A stretch of 64,000 nt of DNA from Hypsibius dujardini (taxonomy: Eukaryota; Tardigrada; Eutardigrada; Parachela; Hypsibiidae): the NCBI GenBank assembly GCA_001579985.1, contig LRSR01008821.1, positions 81,667 through 145,666 on the forward strand. Reading direction: 5' to 3'. Below the pieces are notes generated by a model. It worked only from the letters and a program-made list of their open reading frames with translations, was not told where the DNA came from and ran no database searches. Made by a program: the position numbers and the translations under genes. This document shows, one piece after another, positions 25,170-37,735 of the stretch. How positions within the stretch are numbered: the stretch's first letter is position 1; every line of letters starts with the position of its first letter.

Positions 25170-26801
25170 TGTTAGGCCTTCGTCCTTACTAGGACTGCAA
25201 ACCTGAAAATGCAAGCAATCAGCCTGAATAATAAGAGAAGAATCGTAATAAATTTTAGTGGTAGAGGAAATTAGAAGTGAAAAGAAAGAGCTGTCGCAGA
25301 TTACTGTAAAACACATGCTTAATAGTCAGGAATAAGAATACTTCCTGATCTAACGTACTAGTTTCTGCCGACATGACGGAGCTATATACATGATAATAGC
25401 TAAGTAAGTATACTGAACAGAGGGTTAACCACTTGATGGTACTCAGTGACTCATTTTCATACCTGTACGACGTATCTTATCTGATTTCCCAATCTCATAA
25501 ACTTAACACGTGCTCCACTCAATTTCACATATTTAATAAATTTCTAGTCTCATTTGGATGCAAATATGGGTTGTAAACTAGATTTGGGTGTGAGGGAGTC
25601 TATTTTGACATTGGTCAGTTTGAAATATTCATCCAGGCAAATGTGAAAGCATTGAAAGTCAGGAAAATTGTAGTTTATCAGAAAGCAGTATCTAATCTCA
25701 TCAGAAAAAATATCAACAAGAAAGCCGGAAGTGATACTGCACCGTCGTTATTGAAAACCCGTGACTCCCCGAAACTCCGAACTTCTGGTATGGTAGATGC
25801 CATTGAAAAGGACCTCTCAGGACCGAATCCGCTGACCCGTTTTGCATTATCTTTGAAGTACGGTGTGTCGGTTACAACTATTGCTCGCGTTATTAACCAG
25901 GATTTGGAGGGGAAAGGTGCGGAAAAAGTGCCATGTTCATGCCCTATCAAACAAGCAGGCTAAACAACGGCAGGACTGAGGCCAGAGGTTCCTGCGCTAC
26001 ATCAGCAGCCGGAAGTGGAAAAATATTGTCACCATTGATGAGGCCTGGGTGTATCTGACTGACGTTAACGGGATCCAAAAGATTTATTATAAGTTTCGGC
26101 GAGAAAGAAGTCCGGGAAGTTGGACCGAATTCTGGAAGGAATCTCACCCCAAGGGCGTCACGTTTCTGGTCGGTGTTTGCTCCCGTGGGAAAACCGCTCT
26201 CTGTTTCGTCAAACCCGGAGCGAAAATCAATAGTGAGTACTACATCGAACATGTTTTGAAACCACTTTTTAAGTAAGACATTCGGAAACTATTTCCGGGA
26301 AAGCATATCAACAATGTCGTCTTCTACGATGACAGTGCTCCAGCGCAATCTTCCGGAATCACCCAAGAATGGACTCAAAATTCCGGAATCAAGTTCATTC
26401 CGAAAGAGCACTGGATGGGCAATAGCCCTGACCTGGCCCCCAGGGTCTTTTATGTGAACGGTCTGTTTAAATGGAAATTGTTTGACCACGCTGCCACTAC
26501 AGTGGCAGGTTTGAAACGTGTTATGTGATAGATATAGTTGAATTTGGACCAAATTCAAATCAATAACGCTTTGCAATTGTGGCCAAAACGTGTTAAACTC
26601 ATGACAGAAAGGCAGGGGCTTCAAATCGAGCATGTTTTAAAAATTCGAACTGAAATTGTGCTCGCAGGAATTAATAAAAAAATTGAGTAGCATCAAGTGG
26701 TTAACCCTCTGTAGAATGGGAGGGTAAATAGGAATGAGTTAACTAAATAAATAGATTATACTATTAGTAAGTGTTGGGTACCTGTTGGGTACCACTCAAC
26801 A
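25170..26801 (-). mobile_element. Solo LTR, copy 2, split by a mariner
   Basis: Reverse complement of the same LTR: it begins (minus strand) TGTTGAGTGGTACCC at 26801 and ends CCTAACA at 25170. Removing the mariner at 25418-26711 leaves about 338 bp, matching copy 1. It is in the opposite orientation to copy 1, 0.8 kb away. No clear target duplication is visible. Confidence 0.75.
25418..26711 (+). mobile_element. Tc1/mariner element with nearly intact transposase
   Basis: The terminal inverted repeats are CAGAGGGTTAACCACTTGATG (25418-25438) and its reverse complement (26691-26711). TA follows on the right, and the left TA appears mutated to AA. The transposase starts about 25643, has an N-terminal helix-turn-helix-type region (RFALSLKYGVSVTTIARVI), then VTIDEAW as the first catalytic Asp, VVFYDDSAPAQSS as the second and NSPDLAP as the third. 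Catalytic Asp two and three are separated by 32 residues. A frameshift near 25935 and stops after PLFK and near 26527 inactivate it. Confidence 0.85.
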
Positions 26802-27339
26802 CTGTCCAACTTTGTTTTAAAAGTATTTCAACTGGCCGCGGGAGATTGGTTCCGCGGGCAGATAGCGTCGCTTAGTTTCAGACTTGGAATTCATTTCGAA
26901 ATTGCTTTGCATCGCACTTTTTTTTGAAAAAATGTATTTCTTGTTTTCGTTCTCTTGGACTTTCAGAAATTTTATTTCAGTTTTTGCAAATAGCGACAAA
27001 TTAATCCATTACTGAATCTTGGGATAACTGTTATCATCAGAGATTAGAGAATTTGTGTTCCTGCTTTTCACGTGCACAAAATGTGAATGGGCTAAACGTT
27101 GATAGATCTTTGTCAAATTCGTTGTCAATATCCGTCTTTTTATTAGATTTTCTTGTTTTGCTTTTATCTTTGCTTTCTCGCTAACTAATTACAATATTTA
27201 CACTAGAAAAAGTGAATACACTAGAATTCAAATGGAATCACAATTTCGACAAAAATAGCAGCGACAAAAAAATGTTGATAGCATTAAACAGTGAGCTTCC
27301 TGATGACTCTGGTCTTTTTGAAACTCCGAATTTTTTTTC
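26802..27339. other. Intergenic, downstream of gene C
   Basis: AT-rich; no supported feature. It contains the 3' flank of gene C on the minus strand. Confidence 0.4.
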
Positions 27340-28963
27340 CTAGCAAACAACATTAAACGCATCCAGCGAATTACAGGTAGAGTCGTAAGTGACCTGAAAA
27401 AGAACAAAATATAATCAACATAAAGCATAAAATATAAGCGAACCACAATAATTGATATCGTTATATCTTCCATCCTAATTTTTTAAGCTGACAAGCATTT
27501 TTATCGAATTTCGAAAAATCGTTGTTTGAGTGAACTGAAGAGACTGTATTAGAATCAAATAAGAAATCGATTTTGCCATATATAGGGCTTTGTTTTTGCC
27601 CTACTGTTCCCATACTTACAGTAATTCCGCTAACTATCCCATTTTGAAAGGAAGGGGCAAACCCAGTGACACTGAGGGTCTGGGTGAAGGTGTCAGCAGC
27701 CGTGCAATCGGCGACAGCGGGGCCGACGGCTCCAGAAAGAATGCTTGCCGGAATTGGGAGGCAGGTACCACAATACGTTGCTCCTCTTGGGGGAACTGTT
27801 GCAGGAGCTACGATGGTGCAGCCAGCAACATCAGCAACCCCAGTCGGAGCCAATGCATCAATTCCGTACGTGGTCGAAAAAACGTTTAGTTGCGCAGCGT
27901 TATAAAAATTACCAGGAATGAATCGCCCAAACCCGGGAGTGATACATCGCAGGGCCACGCATAGGGATTTTGAGCCCCCCCTACTGAAAAACTCGGGATT
28001 GCCAGTTTGTCGGTCGTTGATATAACACACGTCATTGTCACCGGGTAGAGTAAAAGCTGTCACAAAAGGACTAAAAGTTCTGGCGACTGTACAGGGTCCT
28101 GCTCCGACTGCAGTTAAAACCCCTGTTGTCGGATTGAAACGATCCCACTGCACTCCATTTGTTAATAGTTCGCGGTTACATGCCTGAAAAGGCAGACTGT
28201 TACTCGTTGTTGATAAATAAGTCTCGCATTACGTACAGTATAAGACAGGTTGGTATAACTTCCAAGATATGGGGTTGTAAGGCCAACACAAACCGAGAAG
28301 CTTTTTGGTCCCACAATGTACATGGTGCACGTGTAGATTTTGGCCTGAAAAACACAGTATTATTTTTTTGCAATCTATGTTTCACAACCTATCATACTAA
28401 CGGTGAAATAAACGGGATCAGAAGCTACTCCCGTAGCCCGGTTGATTAAAACGACTGAATAGACTTGCGTAACGTCAATATTTTCAGGTCCTGCCACTCC
28501 GATTTGAATATATCCCGTGATAGGGTTATAGGAGAGATAAGATGTAGTTCCTGCGGCTGATTGTGAGCTAGAACTAACGACTTGGACGTCGACATAATAA
28601 TTCGTACTGGGAGTAGGAATCTGACAAATTAAACAAGTTGAAATGGTAGTTCAAATGTAAATGTATTCGCATACTTACAATGAATTGTGGACCCTGGACG
28701 AGATCTCCAACTATGTTGCACGGGACAACGACTGAACTAGTTCCTGTATTGACAAGAGTTGGCTTTGAGCAATAAGTAGCTGCACACGAGGCGTTAGCTG
28801 CGGCATTGGTGAGGCGGTAACAATTGCTACACGCAAAAGCCGATGTCGTGACCGATGCAGTACGGTTGTAGGTGGTAGTACAAGTCGCTCTTCCTTGTAG
28901 AAAACCTAATACAGCGCCCGTATTAATGATTAAAATAACGGCATTAATCACTAGGCTCCTCAT
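27340..28963 (-). CDS. Gene C: secreted multi-module protein, 5 exons
   Basis: The exons on the minus strand are 28963-28679, 28620-28402, 28344-28237, 28183-27620 and 27393-27340. All junctions are phase 0, with introns of 58, 57, 53 and 226 nt. They give 409 residues. Exon 1 has a signal peptide (MRSLVINAVILIINTGAVLG) and a Cys- and Thr-rich region (ACSNCYRL, CAATYC). Exon 2 is the module shared with gene A (YNPITGYIQ, VTQVYSVVLINRATG, ASDPVYFT). Exon 3 carries KIYTCTMYIVGPKSFSVC. Exon 4 is a large Cys-containing domain (WDRFNPTTGVL, CYINDRQTGNPEFFSRG). Exon 5 ends TYDSTCNSL...VVC. The family is not recognised and there is no transmembrane segment after the signal peptide, so secretion to matrix, cuticle or exterior is inferred. 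Gene D at 42-44 kb is a close paralogue. Confidence 0.8.
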
Positions 28964-29693
28964 TTTGCACAGTAACTGTTTAGGACTGAATTGATCACTC
29001 ACATTTGGTACAGTTTGATGAACGCATCTCTTATATTTAGCTTAAGGCATACTGATATATCTGTTGAATGAGAGCAACGACCATCGGTCTTTCCCTGCGA
29101 TTAACCCTAGAATGAAGCTTAAGCCGGCCATCCAATTCCTTTGAGACTAACTAGATTGAGAAGCTTAGTAGCCTGCCTGGCGTTTACTTGAATGGCCACC
29201 ATTATTGAGTCAAAAGAACATGTACCAAAACAGCACAGTAATAGGAGATGTTATAAACTGGAAATTGATCTTTGTTGTTTGAACGACTCATTTCCTGGTT
29301 ATAAAATCAGAGTAACTTCTTTTTCTGAATGAAGCGTGTTGTTTATTTGGCTCGTTGGCTTCCGTAAATGTGCTGACGACCGCAATGATAAACCAAATCG
29401 TTACGTGATTCATCACGACCCGGTTTGAAGTTGACCCCTGCTTAACGGCTTTGTGTTTTCTCTGGCAATGACGCGTGATTTTTGAGGTGGGACTATGCAG
29501 AGTCTCGCTATTAGGCCTATATTTTAATTCAGTAAAAAATAATGATTCTATCTGGCGAACATTGCTGACTTGCCATTTGCGCCAAAAAAATATTCTGAAA
29601 GTGAGTAAAAATATTTCTGAAAATGTCTGCCTCCAGATTTTTTTAGCCGTATGTTATCAGCCCAGTAGCATTCATCTGAAAACGTATGAGGGA
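28964..29693. other. Gene C promoter and intergenic DNA
   Basis: It contains the gene C upstream region. No other gene is supported; short open frames at 29475-29793 are unremarkable. Confidence 0.4.
29031..29039 (-). promoter_or_regulatory. TATA box of gene C, conserved with gene D
   Basis: The minus-strand sequence CTAAATATAAGAGATGCGTT lies about 70 bases before the start codon. Gene D has ACTAAATATAAGACCTGCGTT at the matching distance (44276-44284). Both are followed by a conserved leader with AAATGTGAGTG. Confidence 0.6.
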
Positions 29694-30021
29694 AGGGCCC
29701 TGGAATGGGCCACTTGAATTTCCGTACCCTGGAATGGGCCACCGGGCGGCAGGGGGCGCTCTGTCGCAAATTAATTGAAAACAGAGGAGTCATTGCATAG
29801 TCAGCGTCCTCTATAGTGAGCTTTTTTCAACTGTCCAATCATTTCGTTTTTTAAACATGTTCCAACAATTTTTTTTTCATATCTGACACGCGTTCCACCA
29901 GGTTATCAACTATTTTCTGTCGCTTAGGACTTGATGATGGCCAAAACTTGTGTGGAAGTTGTGATTCCAGGGTAGCCCATTCCAGGGTACGAGAAAGTCA
30001 AGTGACCCATTTTAGTGCCCT
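29694..30021 (+). mobile_element. TGGAATGGGCCAC MITE, copy 1
   Basis: This 328-bp element has imperfect inverted ends: AGGGCCCTGGAATGGGCCAC at the left and, at the right, the complement of AGGGCACTAAAATGGGTCAC. Each end also carries a second internal ACCCTGGAATGGGC. An inverted copy lies at 39519-39836. No coding capacity. Confidence 0.8.
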
Positions 30022-30051
30022 AACCTGATAATTTGACTATTTTGAAAATAC

Positions 30052-32872
30052 GGTTATAGCACATTATACATACGTGAAATTTTTGAATTTGGCGACAGCC
30101 AATCGATAGAGGACGTCGAGAGGTATCGATTAAAAAAAATTAGGTGAGGATAAATTAAAACTGAGGGAGATATGGCAGTTCCAAGTTGGGGTACAATCAA
30201 TCAATCAGCCATTACAATCCCATGCGCAATGCACGGGGTGCAGCTCAAACTGCAACGCACTCATGAACGTGCAATCAACCAATCAACCATTACATTTTGA
30301 TGGGCTTTGATGGGTTTTGATGGGTTTTCGATGAGTTTTGAATGGCGCCATTGACGATGGGTTTTGAATGGCAGCACTGACTCAGACTCTCATGACTGAT
30401 GGGGCGCCGAGCGTGAGCGAGCGAGCCCTCGTTCCGTGACCCATCACTCACGGGGTTAAGGCCATAATTGATTGACGGCGTTTTTATCATTACTTTATCA
30501 ATCAATCAAGCATCGGTTTGTCAAAGTGACTGTAAGTTTGATTTTTGTGGTGAATGCAAGTTAGGGAAGCGCGCATTGTGTTAGTCGTTATAATATTTAT
30601 TTATTTCTGGTTGTTGAGTTTACCAAATATATATTTTCTAATTATAAATTTATTTAACATAAATAATAATATAAATATAGTTTTTTCAAGTACTCATCTA
30701 ATAATTGACAACCGGCATTAAAAATTAAGTGACTTCTTTTTGATGAGAAAAAATAATAATATTTAATAATAAATTACTGTAGACGACGAATAATATTTAC
30801 TTGTATATACAGAAATAATTGGGCACTACTAGATAAAAGCTTCGGCATGGTCTTTCGGTTGAGGCCCGATGTCGCCTTCGAAATCGTCTAGCTCTTCGGG
30901 GTCGTCTACCTCTGGCCCTCTCGGTTGCACGTGCAGTCGCTCATTTTGGTTGCCTGAGAGCCGCAAGTGCACCGAGAGGCCCACTCCTTCAGGTGTTCGA
31001 AATGGAGGCCGTGTCCATCCTAATAACCAGACGGCACCGTTCGTGACATATCCAGGACGCCAAACATCCCCAGGGTGGTTCAAAAGTCCTATAAGTCAGC
31101 GACTGCGGCAGCTCCGGAAAAATTGCGGTGGTAGATGAACTCGTCTAGTGCGAGCCAGACTCGATCATAAATAAAACCGCAATGTTTCCGGAGATGCCGT
31201 TTGAGGAGATTAATGACTCCCTCGACGTGGTTGGAAGAGACGAGGTTTTCGTTGGCTTCACGGCGAGCAAACTGCCCAATCGAGTGGTTGACCGACCCAC
31301 CCTTGACGAAGTCAGCCTACTGAAAATAGATCAATATTTTTTTTAAATCTAAAATATAGAGGGCTATGCTCACAAACTCGCATATAACTAATTGATAAAA
31401 TCCCACACCTGGTCAATGGACTCATACTCAGGAGCTCCGTGCGTGAAGACCGTTGAGTCAGACAAGACGAACCGGCAAAAAACAGGCTCAATCGTGACCC
31501 TCTTTAATAAAAACAACAAATGATGGGTTGCATTTTTTATGCAGGAAATTTTTTCAGTATCCGTAATGATAAATATGTCTGTTTTTCTGTATGTTTCACT
31601 GTCTTTCTCTATGTCACTCTCCAGTTTACTCACGTCCCGTTTGCGAATGTGGAAGATTACGGTTCGATTGCTTCCATATTCGTTCAACACAAACAACATC
31701 ACCTTCCTGCTGTTCGCTGACCTGGCTCCGACTTCTCTCTCATGCAGCCCACGACCACGATTGCCTCGGTGGTATTTCCAACTGGTCCCAATCCAGCCAT
31801 TACATAAAGAAAAAGAAAAGTTTGCGAAATTTAGACGCTTAGATGCATTTCAAGAATCAAACAATACGAAACTCGTTTTTGCACTTCGTCCACAAACATT
31901 TTCTTTCCGGGTCGCCGAGCTGGATTAAGGTGAACCGATTGCGAACAGCTAGAGCTTCGCGTCCAAAGAGGCAGTCATGATTGGCTGAATTTCGGTGAAT
32001 CCCTGCCTAAAAATATTTTCGATCTATGGAACAAAGGTCAGAGAGAGCGTGTGCAAGAGTCTATACAATCAATCAATCAATCGACCAAGAGGACTATTTA
32101 ACTCACGACATCGGCAAGACCGCGTTGGCTGTAGGTCCCGAAATGGCTCATCTGCAGTAAATGGTTAAGGCCAGGTGCAGCTCCAGCCTCATTCCCTCCA
32201 AAAATGTTCCCTCCAGCATTGACGCCGTGGCGGAGCAACGGCAACAGAAAACGTAACGGCCACAATGAAAACCGATCGACATCAGCTGCCTGCACGCCCG
32301 GTCCCCGCACCTTTTCTGTTTTAAAACTAGCCCAAAACGTTGCAGAAAACGCTTTACCTGAAATATGAAAGTGAATCTGAAAAGTGAAACAAGAAACAGG
32401 AGGCAAAAACTCACTAAAATTTCCTTCAGCTGCTCCATGGTCAAGGGCTCTCCCCTTCCTTCAATCGCCGCTTCAAGGTCGCGTCCTCTGCAGGCGCTCA
32501 TCGCAAACTCAGCGATCATGAAAGCATCCTGGGTCCGATCCATTGGGTTGAGGATGTCGGCAAGAAATGCGAGTGAAGCCATTTTATTTTAATTTTAGAA
32601 AAGGGAAAGCTTTATTTTTCGACAAAAAAATCACAACAAAGCCGTTGGTCAGTTTCGTGCGTTGCACACTTTGCGCTGCACTCCATGCATTGCGCATGGG
32701 ATTGTAATGGCTTATTGATTGATTGTCCCCCAACTTGGAACTGCCATATCTCCCTCAGTTTTGATTTTTCTCACCTAAATATTTTTTAATCGATTCCTCT
32801 CGACGTCCTCAATCGATTGGCTGTCGCCAAATTCAAAAATTTCACTGTATGTATAATGTGCTTTTACCGAAA
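30052..32872 (-). mobile_element. Merlin-type (ISXO2-like) DNA transposon
   Basis: Terminal inverted repeats of about 200 bp match between 30052-30260 and 32680-32872 (for example AATTTGGCGACAGCCAATCGAT and its complement). Between them the minus strand carries a transposase in pieces. The start is MASLAFLADILNPMDRTQ at 32582. A 57-nt intron-like gap follows, then a Cys-rich zinc-binding region (CGDRACR; GTFLEGMRLEL), HFGTYSQRGLADV, SRKVMLFVLNEYGSNRTVI and VNHSIGQFARREANENLVSSNHVEG. The last matches the vNHs...F.......HTN.iEg block of ISXO2-like enzymes, and a C-terminal acidic tail follows. Frameshifts make this copy defective. Confidence 0.8.
30297..30372. repeat. GATGGGTTTT tandem repeat inside the Merlin element
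   Basis: Several imperfect tandem copies of TTTGATGGG(T/C)TTT lie just inside the left terminal repeat. Confidence 0.7.
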
Positions 32873-35476
32873 ATACGTACGTAATTTGAGGCTTATCTGG
32901 GAGGTCATCTTGTTCATTGCTATACACCCGATTGATCGGTATTCGCCCCCACTTTTCGCTTTGCAATACGCCTCATATTCCTCTTGCAATTTCGAGAATT
33001 TGCTTCTTGCATTCAGTTTGAATTTGTGATTACAGCAAATCCCGAATTATGTGACATTAGAACTCGAAAAATTAGTTTGATCGACGCTTTCGAATAACTA
33101 TAACCGACAAATATTGGTTATTAATATCCTTCATTGCTGGCCACGTCGCGCAGTTTTTTAATATGCTTATTTTCTTCTGCTAATCCGTTTACCGGGTTCG
33201 GCAACACTTTTGGCTGTGAGCCTTTTGTAATCATAGAATGCTAGTTTGCGTGAAACATATTGCTCACTAATTCATATCTTTTAATGGAGTATTTATTTCC
33301 TATTACATTTTAGAAGAACATTTATTTATTTCCTTCAGCCTTACAAATATTACTAAGGTTACCCCAGCATTCGTTTCAATTATAAAATGGGCCATTGTGA
33401 ACATTTTCTGACTTGCCCAGAGAACGGCTGACTTAATAAAGTAAAAGCATATTTGTAGGACTTATGGTTGGACGAATCCAAAAAATTAAGTTTGTTCGTC
33501 AAACTGGCCGAGAATGGCGAGTGCGGACAACAGCGCACACTGGAGTGGTACTGTAAATACATTTTCTCAACATTCATTGTTGGAGCTCGTGTCCTGCGTA
33601 GCGTAAAAAACTTCAGATGTAACAGACTCTATTGCAGCAACACTGAAATTCAGAAGCAGTGCAGTACAAACAAATACTGAAAAGAAAGTAAAGGACTTTT
33701 GAGTTGCTATTTATTTTGAATTGTAAAAATTTTAACTTTGCAACAATTTAACAATAACCTGTAACAATAGTTGGGGCAAATAAAGCTTTTTCAACATGCA
33801 GCCTCATATAACTAGACAAAGTAAAATTAAATATTAGATTTTGTTTCAAATCCTTATGGCATCCTTTAAAAACAACGTTCAAAATAATTGCTCGTAAGAG
33901 ATTCATAATTTTGTTTTACCTGTTCATTTAAAATGGAAGCAACCTTTAATACTATTCATCCGCATAAACATTTGCGTTTTTTGCTTTGAGATGCAACGGA
34001 TTTTACTCTTCCAATCAGAAACTATTTTGGCATATAATACAATTTACCGAAAATATTCAAAACGTTATGAAGTTTCAAATCTGCGGGCCGAAAACGTTCA
34101 ATGTTACGTTCTCTAATGGTTTAGCTCATAATTGGGTAAAAGATGTCATTTGCATACTCACCGTACATTTTAACAAAGGAAAAGCAATTGGCTTTTTTAG
34201 GAGTGGGCGTATTTACAGTTACTGGTAGCTGCAGCTTTGAGCAGCTTAGCTGCAGTGTTTATTCAGAGTTGTACGCTGCATGCTGCAAGCCGCTGGCGCC
34301 GCGATACGGCTCTAGCGCAAGACACTAGCAGCAGCTAGGCCTTTTGACTCGAGAAAGCAAGCCTGATGAAGTGAATGCCTGAATGAATTTAGAGTAGTAC
34401 ATTCTATGCCACGGTGATCCCGGAAGAACGATCCCCGTATGAGAATACAAAGTCTTCTTTGCTTGATCAATTGATATCCTATTTGCTTAAAAATTACCCC
34501 TTGGTTTTGATTATGTGTGAAATTTCCATAGATGGATGGTAGACGATGGACAATAAGATGAGGTCAGAGGATTATTCTGACCTGTACAAAAAATTGCGCG
34601 GACGTAAAAAGCGCGTCGCTAGATCTTGGTCAGCTACATATGGTTAGCTGCGGTTACATGACTTGGCTAAATTTTGTGAGGTACTCGTATTTAGCTCTGT
34701 TAATGTATGAAAATCATAGAATTTTTTGTATTTTAAGGCTTATAATTTAATAAAATCATAACAGATCACTGAAACCAAATTTTGCGCGGCATGGACATCG
34801 GAATGTTTCAGGATACGTTTTTCCCTTGGGCTAGCTGAGTGAAATTTCCAGCGGAGTCGTTTTATTTAGCTGAAACAATCTGCCAGAATGTCAATCAGTT
34901 TAGCTTTTTTGTCAGTATATTTCGTGGTGGATTGTCTACGCTGTGCCAGACTTGATACTGTGCTTCGCGCCCTGTGTGAATTATTTGCATAAATACATTT
35001 TCAAACTCAATCAGACTGTTTTCAAATTTAAGAAAATTGGTTTGTCTTTCTATTACAATATTGAAGAAATGCGAGAGGCAATTTCTTCTTACATGCTTGC
35101 GCGCGTATGTACACACGACGTTTGATAAACCCCTTTAATGAGAGATACTTAATTTGTGGCATCGAACTGAAGATTCGCTCTACCTTTTCACAAGTCGAAT
35201 CTCAAAGGATATCCTCCAAGACTACGAGAAATGAGCCCTCTGTTCGGCCTGTTACCAGGATAACCAACTTAAGCCAGTCTTGCTCTTGTGAGGGGAAAAC
35301 AAAATATATGCCATACTGCTATCGCGATTGAGCTATTCCTAATCAAAATATACTTGGATACTGAGGTAGCGCTGATTTCACCCGATAGTAAAACGGAACT
35401 GTTTTCAGTAATTAAGCTATATTCCAACCTAATAATTTTGTCATTTGTTGCTTCATTTGGTTGGTAAAAGAGTTTT
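32873..35476. other. Gene-poor stretch
   Basis: AT-rich DNA without an open frame that has domain, splice or signal-peptide support. A short AGCTGCAGCTTTGAGCAGCTTAGCTGCAG low-complexity patch lies near 34225-34260. Confidence 0.4.
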
Positions 35477-35843
35477 CTATAACACATACGCTTTTGATCG
35501 TATCACCGGAAAGAGTTTTTGTGTCGAAATTGGAGTTGCGCATTTTATTGTGGTCTTAGTAATGATGCCTGGAGTAGCGGTACCGGTCACACTTGCCACT
35601 CTTACAGCCAGCTTGTTTGGATGTGGGCTGAGCTATTTCTTTCCCACCAAGGAACCTGTTTCTGAAAACAAAACAAACAGTTTAATCTTGATATGTCACA
35701 ACAATAGACTGATGAGTTCTTACGTGGGCTCTGGCTAATAGCATGTTTAGCGGACTTGTCTGTATCGAAATTGCATTGACATTCACAAACGTGCACATCA
35801 TGAAAAGGACCAAGAAGTAGAAAATCTTTAAACAAGGATCTAT
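35477..35843 (-). pseudogene. KPFR-tail secreted peptide, pseudogene copy 1
   Basis: Homologous to the intact genes at 49283 and 58680 in both exons and intron position. The start codon position reads ATA. Exon 1 (35843-35724) keeps the leader-like FLVLFMMCTFVNVNA. Exon 2 (35661-35477) keeps VGKK, SPHPNKLAVRVASVTGTATPG and ITKTT, but has an in-frame TAG where the family has CAA (Gln of GKKQL), and a disrupted C-terminus. The exon 1 length no longer keeps the frame across the intron. Confidence 0.8.
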
Positions 35844-37513
35844 TTGTGGATTGGCTATTTGATTGTGTTTTGCGATTGTTAAAAATTGTGCGAAATCGGT
35901 AGAATAATTATTCACATTCATACACATAGCATCTGTTTACAAAGAAGTTAACAGAAGAAAATTGAAACTCAAGTAGACGGATAAAAAATTATATTTCTTA
36001 CCTCTGGTTGTTACAAATAAAATAGTGTTGGTGATCCCAAACATCAAGCCTGGTTAATAGTGAAACACAGTATGATTATAGCAGAATCCTTCACGTTGTA
36101 TGAAGCTGTCGATAATTTGGTACTAATCAACCTGCGTGTTTTCTAGCCTCACTCAAGTTTAAATCCTAAACTTTTTGTGCTATTGATGAATCAATAAAAT
36201 AAATATATACTGTGCACTTTAAATTATGATTCCAATTTTTTAACTTTTTTTGGCAAGTGTGGTTTTTAAAGATATATACAAGATCAACGCCGTGGGGTTG
36301 ATCAGTAGCGCCGCAGAATTAGACTGCATTGAACCGCTGCATATAATTCGTTTTATTTGAATAGCCCTTTCAAATTAAGAGAAGCCAAAGAATTAAGATT
36401 GATTTACTCGTTTTAACTCGACTTAAAGTCTGTCGGCTGATTTCAATTTAAATATCGATTTTTGCCTTTGTCAATTGGAATTCGATTTAAATATGCACGC
36501 CGTTTTACAGATCCAATTTTTCTTTAGGCAATCCAGATGCCTTGCAAAACATACTGAAACAATTGCAATAAGTTTAGCAAACCAGGTTTTCCTCTATGTG
36601 ACACAAAGTGATACGGGGTTTTTTAACCGGTAGCATTTTTGCTGTGCAGTAAGATGTTCATCAATTATCTCCAACATTTCACACCAACAAATATAATGCC
36701 ATTTCGTCTAGTAAGTTATTATTTTAATTCATTCTGTTTGTGCCTCGAATGTCCTATTTTAAATGTGAAATTAAAATAGGCACAAAGATGTAAATAAAAA
36801 TAAAAATTGTTTAAGGAAAACCTATTAAAATTTATCAATAAGTTGGCTAATCAGTAATTTGGAAAATATATCCAACATTTGTCTCTTTCTTTCTTTATTT
36901 AAAACGTTCCCGAGGAACATTTCATAACGACCGTTGTGCTTGAGCGGGCGCTCACGATATGAATATGATTAGGTTGGCCGAAACGAAGGAACTTTGATAA
37001 GAGTGTAGGTACTGGCGACCCCCGCAGGTGAGGAAATGTAAATTATCGCATGCCCAAAGTCAAACAACAAATTGTTTGTCATATCCAAAAATCACTTAGC
37101 CCGCCGATTACAAATAAGGAAGCAAATAATTTGACGCGTTTCGGAAATCTAAAAGTACGAACCAGCAGTGAGCACGATTTGTTACTGTGAAAAGATCCAG
37201 ACCGAGTTGTGCCTTGTTCTATTAAGCAAGGTCAACCTGTGTTACTAACACCCCCCCCCCTAACAGGACATACACCCTCAGTCTTCCAAACTCAGGCAAG
37301 CGAGGGCGAAGCCTGAGTTTGGCTTGTACATATGGACATTAACTACCGTTGACTCCGCCAAATGTGAAATGCCTGAAGCTTGTGATTGGGATTGGCACTT
37401 AGATTTGCAAGACAATAATTTTCATGTTAAATTTTGGATTGATTTAAGCGATCAATGAAATCCCCATTTCACTTGACGGTACACAGAAGCAAAAAATGTA
37501 ACAATTTAATATT
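35844..37513. other. No gene seen
   Basis: AT-rich; a C homopolymer lies at about 37250-37260. No supported gene. Confidence 0.35.
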
Positions 37514-37641
37514 GTACTGCCGCGTTAGCTTCGCGCTCCGGTAGCGCCGTCCTGGGCGATTTTCCCCCACTCCGTGTTATTGCTTGGGCAGTATGTACTG
37601 AAAATGCTGTGTTTGTTGCGCGAAGCTAATGCGGCAGTACT
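37514..37641. mobile_element. Small palindromic MITE
   Basis: GTACTGCCGCGTTAGCTTCGCGC at the left and its near-perfect inverse GCGCGAAGCTAATGCGGCAGTAC at the right bound a 128-bp element with a GC-rich centre in otherwise AT-rich DNA. Confidence 0.65.
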
Positions 37642-37735
37642 GTAACTAATTTTTGGCTCCATAGCAAAATACTGAATACTCATGTGTGAGGCGCGTATTT
37701 AACCGTTTCCAGGACGTTCTTAAATATTGAAGAGA

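Noticed and set aside
24006-26801. A single DNA transposon (Polinton-like) with 330-bp terminal inverted repeats
   Set aside because: The ends are TG...CA, the left unit has its own CTCA duplication, and the interior has no transposon gene other than the nested mariner. Two solo LTRs explain it better.
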